Source: an uncultured Caldilineales bacterium
GTDB lineage: Bacteria; Chloroflexota; Anaerolineae; JAAEKA01
NCBI GenBank assembly: GCA_937907455.1
Contig: CALESQ010000053.1
Location: forward strand, 1 to 13,908
DNA: 13,908 bases
Direction of reading: 5' to 3'
The notes under the pieces were generated by a model that saw only the letters and a list, made by a program, of their open reading frames with translations, searched no databases and was not told the origin of the DNA. Positions 1-6,682 of this stretch are shown one piece after another. Position 1 is the stretch's first letter. Each line of letters begins with the position of its first letter. Made by a program: the position numbers and the translations under genes.

Positions 1-1157
1 GCAGCCATCTGAGCGTTGCCTGCACGCAGTGCCATGTCAACCAGGTGTATGCGGGTACGCCGAAGACGTGTGTGGCCTGTCATGCGGCGGACGATGCCCA
101 CGATGGTGAGTTCGGCACAGACTGCGCGGCCTGTCACACGCCAACGCGCTGGCAGGATGCCACCTTCGACCACGCCCTGACTGGCTTCCCGCTCAGTGGC
201 AGCCATCTGAGCGTTGCCTGCACGCAGTGCCATGTCAACCAGGTGTATGCGGGTACGCCGAAGACGTGTGTGGCCTGTCATGCGGCGGACGATGCCCACG
301 ATGGTGAGTTCGGCACAGACTGCGCGGCCTGTCACACGCCAACGCGCTGGCAGGATGCCACCTTCGACCACGCCCTGACTGGCTTCCCGCTCAGTGGCAG
401 CCATCTGAGCGTTGCCTGCACGCAGTGCCATGTCAACCAGGTGTATGCGGGTACGCCGAAGACGTGTGTGGCCTGTCATGCGGCGGACGATGCCCACGAT
501 GGTGAGTTCGGCACAGACTGCGCGGCCTGTCACACGCCAACGCGCTGGCAGGATGCCACCTTCGACCACGCCCTGACTGGCTTCCCGCTCAGTGGCAGCC
601 ATCTGAGCGTTGCCTGCACGCAGTGCCATGTCAACCAGGTGTATGCGGGTACGCCGAAGACGTGTGTGGCCTGTCATGCGGCGGACGATGCCCACGATGG
701 TGAGTTCGGCACAGACTGCGCGGCCTGTCACACGCCAACGCGCTGGCAGGATGCCACCTTCGACCACGCCCTGACTGGCTTCCCGCTCAGTGGCAGCCAT
801 CTGAGCGTTGCCTGCACGCAGTGCCATGTCAACCAGGTGTATGCGGGCACGCCCACTGATTGCGCAAGTTGCCACAGCGAGCCGGACTTTCACCGCGGTA
901 TCTTTGACCTGACTTGCAGCAGTTGTCATAACACTGCGGCCTGGCGGCCTGCCCTATTCAACAACCCGCACCCCTTCCCCATGACTCATGGCGGCGCGGC
1001 TACTTGCCGCACCTGCCACGTTGCGCAGGTTTCGGTCTATACCTGCACTACCTGCCATGATCCGCAGGAAATCGAAGAAGAACACCGTGAAGAAGGGATC
1101 AACGACTTCCAGAACTGCATGGCTTGTCATCCCACTGGCGAGGAAGACGACGATTGA
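1..1157 (+). CDS. Multiheme cytochrome c, tandem 3-heme repeats (5' end outside window)
   Basis: Partial gene: the frame is open from the first complete codon (base 3) and the true start lies upstream. The GTG at 45 is only an internal valine. I count 18 CxxCH heme-c motifs in the window. Twelve come from four identical 66-residue units, each with CVACH, CAACH and CTQCH. One CTQCH belongs to the preceding cut unit and five (CASCH, CSSCH, CRTCH, CTTCH, CMACH) lie in a diverged C-terminal part. Each unit also has three further histidines (in DAH, FDH and GSH), which would supply distal ligands for three bis-His hemes. The protein ends in an acidic EEDDD tail. By family knowledge such proteins are exported and carry electrons in the periplasm or outside the cell; the redox partner is unknown. 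The methyltransferase gene starts 17 nt downstream. The heme protein call is very safe; the exact subfamily is not. Confidence 0.93.
   Translation, partial: SHLSVACTQCHVNQVYAGTPKTCVACHAADDAHDGEFGTDCAACHTPTRWQDATFDHALTGFPLSGSHLSVACTQCHVNQVYAGTPKTCVACHAADDAHDGEFGTDCAACHTPTRWQDATFDHALTGFPLSGSHLSVACTQCHVNQVYAGTPKTCVACHAADDAHDGEFGTDCAACHTPTRWQDATFDHALTGFPLSGSHLSVACTQCHVNQVYAGTPKTCVACHAADDAHDGEFGTDCAACHTPTRWQDATFDHALTGFPLSGSHLSVACTQCHVNQVYAGTPTDCASCHSEPDFHRGIFDLTCSSCHNTAAWRPALFNNPHPFPMTHGGAATCRTCHVAQVSVYTCTTCHDPQEIEEEHREEGINDFQNCMACHPTGEEDDD
3..846 (+). repeat. 198-bp coding tandem repeat, about 4.3 copies, apparently identical
   Basis: The unit boundary (AGCCATCTGAGCG) recurs at 3, 201, 399, 597 and 795, exactly 198 bp apart. 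The copies look identical at DNA level, synonymous sites included, until divergence begins at 846. The array continues off the left edge. The period is a multiple of three, so copy-number change adds or removes whole 66-residue, three-heme modules without a frameshift. Such identity points to recent expansion or ongoing homogenisation; copy number in an assembly may be wrong. Confidence 0.95.
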
Positions 1158-1174
1158 TCCACCCCCAAAATACT

Positions 1175-1954
1175 ATGATTGATATTCGCTCTCACAACCG
1201 CGCTGCCTGGGACCGGGCGGTGGCGGAGAAAAGCCCCTGGTCCATTCCGGTTAGTGTCGAAACGATTGCTGCTGCCCGACAGGGCGATTGGCAAATTATC
1301 CTCACCCCCACGCTGCCGGTGCCGCGTGCCTGGTTTCCGGCAGATTTGCACGGGGTAGATGTGCTTTGTCTGGCTTCGGGCGGAGGACAGCAAGGCCCGG
1401 TGCTGGCCGCGGCGGGTGCTAATGTCACTGTGTACGACAACTCGCCGCGGCAACTGGCGCAGGATCGCTATGTAGCGAGCCGCGATGGGTTGACCTTGCG
1501 CACGGTGGAAGGTGATATGCGTAACCTGACTGCCTTCACCGCCGCCAGCTTTGATTTGATTGTACATCCCGTGTCGAATGTGTTTGTGCCGGATGTGCGG
1601 CCGGTGTGGCGTGAGGCCTGGCGCGTGCTGCGCCCCGGTGGCAGCCTGCTGGCCGGTTTTATGAACCCCCTAATCTATATCTTCGACCTGATCAAGGCTG
1701 ATGCAACGGGCGAGCTGGAGGTGGCGTACAGCATCCCCTTTTCTGACATTGCCAGCCTGCCGGAGGCAGCGCGGCAAAAATTGCTGGATGAGGGCGCTCC
1801 GCTGGAGTTCGGCCATTCGCTGGATGATCAGCTTGGCGGGCAGATCGAGGCGGGCTTTGCGCTTGTCGGTTTCTACGAAGACCGTTGGCCTGACTTTGTG
1901 CTGGATCGCTACATTGCCACCTATATGGCGACGCGCGCGGTGAAGGGTGGATGA
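1175..1954 (+). CDS. Class I SAM-dependent methyltransferase
   Basis: 259 residues from ATG 1175. The frame is open further upstream, to 1124, but that part overlaps the cytochrome gene and reads as unstructured Arg-rich sequence, so I use the start giving MIDIRSHNRAAWD. A Rossmann SAM-binding signature is visible: motif I as LCLASGGGQQGPVLAAAGA near residues 68-86, followed by VTVYDNS (acidic residue at the end of strand 2), then EGDMRNL and a later WRVLRPGGSLLAGF (motif IV/post-IV region). By family knowledge it transfers a methyl group from S-adenosylmethionine; the substrate cannot be read from the sequence. There is no good ribosome-binding site, and the short gap to the cytochrome stop (1157) suggests translational coupling or co-transcription. 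The stop codon is the first unit of a tandem repeat array. Confidence is high for the fold, none for the substrate. Confidence 0.87.
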   Translation: MIDIRSHNRAAWDRAVAEKSPWSIPVSVETIAAARQGDWQIILTPTLPVPRAWFPADLHGVDVLCLASGGGQQGPVLAAAGANVTVYDNSPRQLAQDRYVASRDGLTLRTVEGDMRNLTAFTAASFDLIVHPVSNVFVPDVRPVWREAWRVLRPGGSLLAGFMNPLIYIFDLIKADATGELEVAYSIPFSDIASLPEAARQKLLDEGAPLEFGHSLDDQLGGQIEAGFALVGFYEDRWPDFVLDRYIATYMATRAVKGG

Positions 1955-1959
1955 CGAGG

Positions 1960-2007
1960 TGACGGGGTGACGGGGTGCGTTGTCAGACTCACCCTGTCAC
2001 CCTGTCA
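1960..2007. terminator. Inverted 8-nt repeat hairpin between convergent genes
   Basis: An 18-nt arm at 1960-1977 (two and a bit units of TGACGGGG) faces an 18-nt arm at 1990-2007 (units of CACCCTGT), with a 12-nt loop. The two mismatches are G opposite T, which pair as G-U in RNA, so the arms could form a full 18-bp stem. It lies between the ends of the methyltransferase (+) and the LRR gene (-) and may end both transcripts. There is no clear T run, so the terminator role is an inference; the repeat structure itself is certain. Confidence 0.6.
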
Positions 2008-2028
2008 TTCCATCATCTGCTGCGTTGA

Positions 2029-3456
2029 TTAGCGCGTGCGCAGTACCAGGGGCAAAAAGATGGTGCGCGTGGAGCCGGAGGGCAATGTGGTGGCGTTCAC
2101 CGTGGCATAGTCGCTCCACACGTCGTTTTGCTGGTAGGCGGGCGGCTCATCATGCGCAGCGGTAAAGGTGCGCACGCGCAGTTCATAGGCGCGACCGGCG
2201 TTGAGACCGGTGATTGTATAGTCTGTGCTGGCCTTGCTGCTGGTCTGGCCGTGTACTGCCCACATGCCGCCCGCTGGCCGATAGCTTACCTCGTACCAGC
2301 CGGTGTCGTTTTGATAGAGAATGGGCGTCCATCTCAAGGTTATGGCCGTGCTTTGTGGCTGTGCGGCCAAGTCAGCAGGGGCTATGGTTTGCGTCTGGTT
2401 CCACTGTGGATCGAGCAGTGTCATACAGGCGGGGGCACGGCTGAGGGCATTGTAGCCAGTATCCAGGAAAAATAGCCCGGCGAGGCTGCAAACGTTCTCA
2501 GGTACTGCGCCGCTAAGTGCATTGCCGTTCAGCCATACTTCGAACAGGTTGCTGAGGTTGCCGAGCGAGGTGGGAATGATGCCGGTGAGGCGGTTGCGGT
2601 TGAGCATCAGCACGCTGAGTTGGTTCAGGTTGCCCAACTCTGGCGGGATGGTGCCGCTGAGGCCGTTTTTGGTCAGCACCAGGTGGGTTAGCTGGTTCAA
2701 GTTGCCCAGGCCGGCAGGGATGGCACCGCTTAGGTTGTTGTCAGCCAAAACCAGTTGATGCAGCGCGGTGAGGTTACCCAGTTGCGCCGGAATGCTGCCG
2801 GTCAGCAGGTTTGTGTTCAGATGCAACTTTTGCAGCGTGCCTATTGTGCCCAGTGCAGCCGGAATAGAGCCGCTCAACTGGTTGGTAGACAGATTTAACT
2901 CTTGCAGATGCGAGAGATTGGCGAGCTGGCCGGGAATGCTGCCGCTAAGTTGGTTGTTGGAGAGATTGAGCGTTTGCAGGGCGGCCAGGCTGCCTAGTTG
3001 GGTGGGAAGGGCGCCGGTTAGCTGGTTTTCTGAGATGTCGAGTGTTTGCAGGGCGATCAGGTTGCCCAGCGTGGTGGGAAGGGCGCCGCCGATGAGATTG
3101 CGCGGCAAGGTGAGCGTGCGCAGATACGTTAGGTTGCCCAGTTGTATCGGCAGCGTGCCCGTCAGGTTGTTGTCGTCGAGTATAAGCGCGCTGACGTGGC
3201 CAGCCTGACAGCTCACGCCGTACCATGAACAGGGGGTGGTGGTGAGGGTCCAGCCGCTGCGTTCCTTCCATTGAGCGCCGTTGGTGGCGGTGTAGAGTGC
3301 CTCCAGCGCCTGGCACTCGGCCAGGGGGATTTCGGTTACGCCGGCGCAGGCCAGCGCCGGCCCCTCCTCAGCCGCGAACGCGGGGACAACCGCCAACGCC
3401 AGCAGCAGCAAGCCAATCAACAAAGCCCAGCGTGTTCTTCGTAAATATTCAATCAT
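2029..3456 (-). CDS. Secreted leucine-rich-repeat protein with FN3 domain and LPLVLR tail
   Basis: 475 residues. Residues 1-28 form a Sec signal peptide (RRTRW, hydrophobic core, AFA cleavage). Residues about 46-85 resemble the plant-type LRR N-cap (ALEALYTATNGAQWK, CSWYGVSC). About ten 24-residue LRRs of the LxxLxLxxNxLxGxIPxxLGNL type follow at roughly 88-340. A fibronectin type III-like domain spans about 359-457 (RWTPILY, WYEVSY, YELRVRTFT). The chain ends FLPLVLRTR, a tail shared with the LRR protein at the right end of the window. By inference it is exported and held at the cell surface as a binding or adhesion protein; the ligand is unknown. The start is supported by a GAAGGAG Shine-Dalgarno on the minus strand, 5-6 nt before the ATG. 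It is divergently placed from the lipoprotein gene. Confidence 0.92.
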   Translation of the reverse strand: MIEYLRRTRWALLIGLLLLALAVVPAFAAEEGPALACAGVTEIPLAECQALEALYTATNGAQWKERSGWTLTTTPCSWYGVSCQAGHVSALILDDNNLTGTLPIQLGNLTYLRTLTLPRNLIGGALPTTLGNLIALQTLDISENQLTGALPTQLGSLAALQTLNLSNNQLSGSIPGQLANLSHLQELNLSTNQLSGSIPAALGTIGTLQKLHLNTNLLTGSIPAQLGNLTALHQLVLADNNLSGAIPAGLGNLNQLTHLVLTKNGLSGTIPPELGNLNQLSVLMLNRNRLTGIIPTSLGNLSNLFEVWLNGNALSGAVPENVCSLAGLFFLDTGYNALSRAPACMTLLDPQWNQTQTIAPADLAAQPQSTAITLRWTPILYQNDTGWYEVSYRPAGGMWAVHGQTSSKASTDYTITGLNAGRAYELRVRTFTAAHDEPPAYQQNDVWSDYATVNATTLPSGSTRTIFLPLVLRTR

Positions 3457-3562
3457 GGGTACTCCTTCGGTTCAAAATACAAGTCTCGATATACATTAGT
3501 GAGGACGAGTCGGGCGCGCGCGCGGTCATCGCCCAGCGGATGGTAACACGACATTTTGCCTA

Positions 3563-3590
3563 TTGACAAATCCCCCCCCCGTGATAGAAT
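3563..3590 (+). promoter_or_regulatory. Sigma70-type promoter with a 9-C tract in the spacer
   Basis: A perfect -35 (TTGACA, 3563-3568) and a good -10 (TAGAAT, 3585-3590) are separated by 16 nt, which include nine consecutive C (3572-3580). It sits 41 nt before the lipoprotein ATG, whose Shine-Dalgarno AGGAGG is at 3621-3626. Change in the C tract would alter the spacer, so expression could be phase-variable; that part is inference. Confidence 0.7.
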
Positions 3591-3631
3591 GCTTACGAAG
3601 GGTTCATTGTACCGGGATTCAGGAGGACAAC

Positions 3632-5011
3632 ATGACGATCAAGCGACTTTTTTGTCTGGCGGTGTGCGTGGCGGGCTTGCTGGCGGGCTGCGGACCAGAA
3701 GCAGCGCCGGCAGGACCTGTGGCGGTGGCAGAAAACACGGCAATCAGCCAGGAGCAGACGACCATCGAGGCTGTGAGCGCGACTCCTGTGATCTCAGCGA
3801 CGCTGCCCGCGACCGATGTAACGCCGACGGTGTCCGCCACGCTCACACCAACCCCGGACATCTCTGAGTTTCCCAACCCCGATAGCTTCAAGATTGATAT
3901 CTTCCAGATCGCGGCGGAGCAAATGGCGGAAGGGCCCGCCAGCTTTCCTATTCAGGCAACCGTGGGGGAAGGCGAAAACACCCTGCATGTGGCCGCCAAA
4001 GAACTAGGCGCACTACAATTCCCATGTTACCCTAACCCATCGCCTGACAAGATGTATTACGCATGCACCACCGGCGGTGGGATGGATGTCCACGTTTGGA
4101 TATCCGAGTGGGGAGCAGGGCCGAAAAAGCTCCTATCGAACCACGGCAGCTTTTCGACTACCTGGTCACCTGACGGCATTCGCCTGGCCTATACGACGCT
4201 GGAGGGCGCCGACGAAAACCAGACAGGCACACTCAAACTGTATGACGGCGCCAGAGAAGAAGACATCGTCTTAGGTCAAATCGCTCCGCCATGGCAAATG
4301 ATCTTCACGTCCAGCAATCGATTGTTTTTTCTACATGACAATGCCTTGCAGATATGGTCAATTCCAGCCGAAAAGAGCTTGAAAGAAGGAGCAGCGCTCG
4401 AAAGGACCGTCCCTCTGAAGAATGTGCCGGAAGGCGCCTTGTTCTACGAAGGCGCTTCTTTGTGGATGGCGCTCTCTCCCAGCGAACGCTACATGGCGCT
4501 GCTGCGCCAGGGCATTGGCTATGAAACCGGGACCCTGGGCATCCTGGATCTGGAGACGGGAGAGGAATATCTGGTAGATGGTATGTTGAGGAACAGTCTG
4601 AATGCGTTGCCCGCCTTGTTTGCCTGGTCACCCGGCAGTGATACGCTGGCCTACATTAACAAGCCGAATCTCAACGATGACAGCGTCAACGGCAATAGGT
4701 CTCAAATGTGGCTGCTTGATGCTCCGACTCAACAGCGCACTTTGCTATGGTTGGCAGAACGCGCCGGAGTGGATTATATGCGAGTCAACTGGCTATCTGA
4801 TCAAGCCATTCTGGCCAATTCAGGAGCAGACGGCTGTTGTAATGGAGTAGAGCTAATCGATGCAAAGACTGGTAAAGGACAGTTTCTCTTTCAAGGAGGA
4901 GCTGGCCTCAGCCTATACGATGTTACAGATGGGTCGAAGATTGGATTGATGGAGCAACTTTTCGGTCAACCTAACACGTTGTACATGATCATATTATCCT
5001 ATTCACCGTAA
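3632..5011 (+). CDS. Lipoprotein with TolB/WD40-like beta-propeller repeats
   Basis: 459 residues from ATG 3632, chosen because AGGAGG lies 5 nt upstream and the protein then begins with a classic lipoprotein signal (KR, hydrophobic core, lipobox LAGC with Cys20). The frame is open back to 3563 but that runs through the promoter. A Thr/Pro/Ala-rich linker (about 21-80) leads to a domain with repeated blade-like segments: STTWSPDGIRLAYTTLEG, FAWSPGSDTLAYINK, and others with RLFFLHDN and LWLLDA-like strands. These resemble PD40/TolB-type propeller blades. Likely anchored to the outside of the membrane through a lipid on Cys20. The function is unknown; propellers of this kind usually bind proteins or ligands. 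The small secreted protein gene follows 59 nt downstream with its own Shine-Dalgarno, so the two may form an operon. The second half of the gene is less GC-rich than its surroundings. Confidence 0.82.
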   Translation: MTIKRLFCLAVCVAGLLAGCGPEAAPAGPVAVAENTAISQEQTTIEAVSATPVISATLPATDVTPTVSATLTPTPDISEFPNPDSFKIDIFQIAAEQMAEGPASFPIQATVGEGENTLHVAAKELGALQFPCYPNPSPDKMYYACTTGGGMDVHVWISEWGAGPKKLLSNHGSFSTTWSPDGIRLAYTTLEGADENQTGTLKLYDGAREEDIVLGQIAPPWQMIFTSSNRLFFLHDNALQIWSIPAEKSLKEGAALERTVPLKNVPEGALFYEGASLWMALSPSERYMALLRQGIGYETGTLGILDLETGEEYLVDGMLRNSLNALPALFAWSPGSDTLAYINKPNLNDDSVNGNRSQMWLLDAPTQQRTLLWLAERAGVDYMRVNWLSDQAILANSGADGCCNGVELIDAKTGKGQFLFQGGAGLSLYDVTDGSKIGLMEQLFGQPNTLYMIILSYSP

Positions 5012-5070
5012 CAGGCTCACATGAATTCGTCTTGGTAATCAGATAGTCACTTCAGGAGGATATGTCAACG

Positions 5071-5646
5071 ATGAAGCGCATTTTCAGGCGATTGAGCATA
5101 CTAGTGGTTTCGTCCTTCCTGGCCATTACAACAGGAATACTGCTTTCCTCTACCTCTGCCCACGCTTCTCAGGGTGCTTCAAGCCCATCAGCTCTCGGCG
5201 CCGCAGATGGAGATGGGGAGAGAACTATCACCGTGGCTCGGGCGATTCAGCCAAGTAATGGTGGACCAGTGTGTGTGACGAAGTTAATCGGTACTTACGG
5301 ACTAGACCAGTTTACACGTATCGCTTTGTCATCTGAAATTACATATTCTACGGAATCATCCACTGGAATGAAAGCCTTTTCGCTCATCATTCGAGGTTTA
5401 GGTGTCTATCATGACAAGAATCCGCTACGTCAGTACGGTTTCTGCAATGGCGTGATTCCTTTTGATTATGATGTGACTGACCCTAACCGCATTGCATTTA
5501 CGCCATTCAAATCATCAGCCCACGAAGTAAATGGAGGGAAAGGTAACGTTGGTAATAAACCCAATGATCGAGCAACTGAGTGGACAGGCAGCGGCGACAA
5601 CGGTACGCGCTGGCTTTACCTCGACGATCTGGGGATTATTCCATAG
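5071..5646 (+). CDS. Small secreted protein of unknown function
   Basis: 191 residues from ATG 5071. An in-frame ATG at 5062 lies only 1-2 nt after the Shine-Dalgarno AGGAGGA (5054-5060), too close, so the ATG at 5071, with about 10 nt spacing, is preferred; the choice is not certain. Residues 1-32 are a Sec signal peptide (KRIFRR, hydrophobic core, cleavage after AHA). The mature part, about 159 residues, has two cysteines (68 and 125) that could form a disulfide, a Ser/Gly/Ala-rich start, predicted strand-rich sequence, and a Gly/Asn-rich end (GGKGNVGNKPND, GSGDNGTRWLYLDDLG). I do not recognise a family. Base composition is clearly more AT-rich than the trp genes, which may mean later acquisition. 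It lies upstream of the trp promoter and may be co-transcribed with the lipoprotein. Confidence 0.75.
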   Translation: MKRIFRRLSILVVSSFLAITTGILLSSTSAHASQGASSPSALGAADGDGERTITVARAIQPSNGGPVCVTKLIGTYGLDQFTRIALSSEITYSTESSTGMKAFSLIIRGLGVYHDKNPLRQYGFCNGVIPFDYDVTDPNRIAFTPFKSSAHEVNGGKGNVGNKPNDRATEWTGSGDNGTRWLYLDDLGIIP

Positions 5647-5667
5647 TCGAACTGTCGTTTTGACGAT

Positions 5668-5696
5668 TTGACAGGCGGCCACGCCTGTGGCACAAT
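5668..5696 (+). promoter_or_regulatory. Probable trp operon promoter
   Basis: TTGACA (5668-5673), a 17-nt spacer, and CACAAT (5691-5696, four of six matches to TATAAT). The expected start of transcription near 5703 would place the whole T-box Stem I in the leader. The -35 end and the spacer hold an inverted repeat, CAGGCG-GCCA-CGCCTG (5672-5687), which could be an operator or a leftover of a terminator for the upstream gene. Confidence 0.55.
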
Positions 5697-5835
5697 CGCC
5701 CGCACAATCACATACGCAATAACGCTGAACCGGACTAGTACCTGGCAAAGCGAGTTTCAGAGAGCCGGCGGATGCTGTGAAGCCGGTAACTGCGCAGCCA
5801 GTGAATGGACCGGGGAGTTGGGTAGCGAACAGTGA

Positions 5836-5920
5836 TTAATTGTCAATAGCCAATCGTCAATTATCAATGATCCAGAGATCTTTCTGAATTGATAATTGAC
5901 CATTAGCAATTGATCATTAA
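5836..5920. repeat. Inverted heptamer-repeat element inside the T-box leader
   Basis: Two 33-nt arms, 5836-5868 and 5888-5920, are reverse complements at 28 of 33 positions, with a 19-nt loop. Each arm is itself made of 7-nt units: CAATNNN four times on the left, ATTGANN/ATTANNN on the right, continuing to about 5930. It lies between Stem I and the antiterminator of the T-box. Its left arm shares CAATAGCCAAT and flanking bases, in reverse orientation, with the trpD-trpC spacer. Confidence 0.85.
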
Positions 5921-5975
5921 CCATTAACTAGCTTCCCCCGGAGACGCCACCGTTATCAGGGCGCTGGAAATCGTG

Positions 5976-6029
5976 AGTAGTCAGTAGTCAACAGTAAGTA
6001 GTTCTTACTCTTTGCTCCTCACCGTTTCC
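5976..6029 (+). repeat. Short 7-nt direct repeats in the T-box leader
   Basis: Units AGTAGTC, AGTAGTC, AACAGTA and AGTAGTT follow each other from about 5976, with an AGTAAG...CTTACT hairpin at about 5992-6008. The stretch separates the GTTATC element from the GAGTGAGG element, which lie close together in typical T-boxes. It is probably another small repeat expansion tolerated in a loop. Confidence 0.5.
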
Positions 6030-6112
6030 GCAGAGTGAGGCTGGCACGACATCCCTGCGCTTCATGCCGGGGTTTTGCTTTTCAGCAGCCTAACCAGGGT
6101 GGCACCGCGAGA

Positions 6113-6166
6113 CGCCTCTCGTCCCTGCAAGCGCATCTTTATGCGCGGGACGATGGGCGTTTTTTT
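6113..6166 (+). terminator. T-box intrinsic terminator
   Basis: Outer CGCC (6113-6116) pairs with GGCG (6156-6159), CGTCCC (6120-6125) with GGGACG (6147-6152), and GCGCAT (6131-6136) with ATGCGC (6141-6146). A run of seven T follows at 6160-6166. The CGTCCC strand is shared with the antiterminator, as expected for a T-box switch. Confidence 0.92.
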
Positions 6167-6170
6167 GTTT

Positions 6171-6246
6171 AGTGAGATAGTGCGGTAGTGAGATAGTGAG
6201 ATAGTGCGGTAGTGAGATAGTGAGATAGTGAGATAGTGAGATAGTG
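6171..6246 (+). repeat. 8-nt tandem repeat array (left arm around broken four-helix-bundle gene)
   Basis: About nine units of AGTGAGAT with interspersed AGTGCGGT units start directly after the T-box terminator. The stretch 6179-6214 is an imperfect inverted match of 6708-6743. Confidence 0.9.
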
Positions 6247-6298
6247 TACTTGTTTCCTTGTCTGCGTGTCTCTTCTATTATCCCTGAAGGAGCGAGTT

Positions 6299-6676
6299 AT
6301 GCCGTTGATTAGCCGGTTCGAGGATTTGATAGCGTGGCAAAAGGCGCGTGTGCTGACGAATAAAGTCTATGAGTTAACGAATCGAGGCGAGTTTGCTCGA
6401 GATTTTGCCCTGCGAAACCAAATTCGCCGCGCGGCCAGCTCGGTGATGCACAATATTGCCGAGGGCTTTGATGCCGGATCTGATCCTGAGTTCATTCGTT
6501 TCCTCAAAATCGCACGACGATCAGCCAGCGAAACATAATCAGAGCTTTACCTGGCCCTGGACTGCTCATATATCACTCCAAACGAGTTTGACGTTGTTTA
6601 CGCGTTAGCAAGCGAGAGCAAACGCATAATCAATGGTCTCATCACCCATCTCCGAACGACGCAAAGAAACAGGTAG
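6299..6676 (+). pseudogene. Four-helix-bundle (S23-type) protein gene, interrupted by a stop
   Basis: The start ATG 6299 follows GAAGGAG (6286-6292) at good spacing. The frame is open for 79 codons and shows the family signature: RFEDLIAWQKAR at the N-terminus and LRNQIRRAASSVMHNIAEGF in the middle. TAA at 6536-6538 then cuts the protein in RRSASET. Reading on in the same frame gives SELYLALDCSYI and a normal family-like C-terminus ending at TAG 6674-6676. The total is 125 codon positions, about the usual length. Family members normally have Gln in SETQSEL, so a single C-to-T change (CAA to TAA) explains the break. The N-terminal 79 residues may still be made. By family knowledge such proteins form pentameric helical bundles of unclear role and occur in 23S rRNA intervening sequences. 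It lies between the T-box and trpE, enclosed by decayed inverted repeats. Confidence 0.88.
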
Positions 6677-6682
6677 ATAGGA

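Larger units (their letters stand above)
5725..6170 (+). ncRNA. T-box riboswitch, tryptophan-specific (tRNA-Trp sensing leader)
   Basis: Stem I is recognisable. Its base is CCGG (5730-5733) with CCGG (5810-5813), and an AGTA motif lies at 5737-5740. The middle helix is CTGGC with GCCAG, and the distal part shows AGAGAG followed by CCGGC-loop-GCCGG. The specifier GAA-UGG-ACC has its codon at 5806-5808 (Trp). A GTTATC motif is at 5952-5957, and a GAGTGAGGCTGG segment lies near 6034-6046. The T-box AGGGTGGCACCGCG spans 6096-6109; its bulge UGGC (6100-6103) would pair with the GCCA end of tRNA(Trp), which carries G73 in bacteria. CCCT (6123-6126) can pair with AGGG to make the antiterminator or join the terminator hairpin. 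The leader is unusually long because repeat-derived sequence sits between Stem I and the antiterminator. It should control the trp genes downstream. Confidence 0.93.

Noticed and set aside
3..846. CRISPR array
   Set aside because: The 198-bp units are contiguous coding repeats without unique spacers; the 8-nt arrays elsewhere also lack spacers.
3513..3523. Alternating CG tract as Z-DNA regulatory element
   Set aside because: Only about 11 nt in a GC-rich genome; no supporting signal around it.
6266..6298. GTG start for the first four-helix-bundle gene
   Set aside because: ATG 6299 has GAAGGAG at proper spacing and gives the family-typical N-terminus; the GTG would place the Shine-Dalgarno inside the gene.
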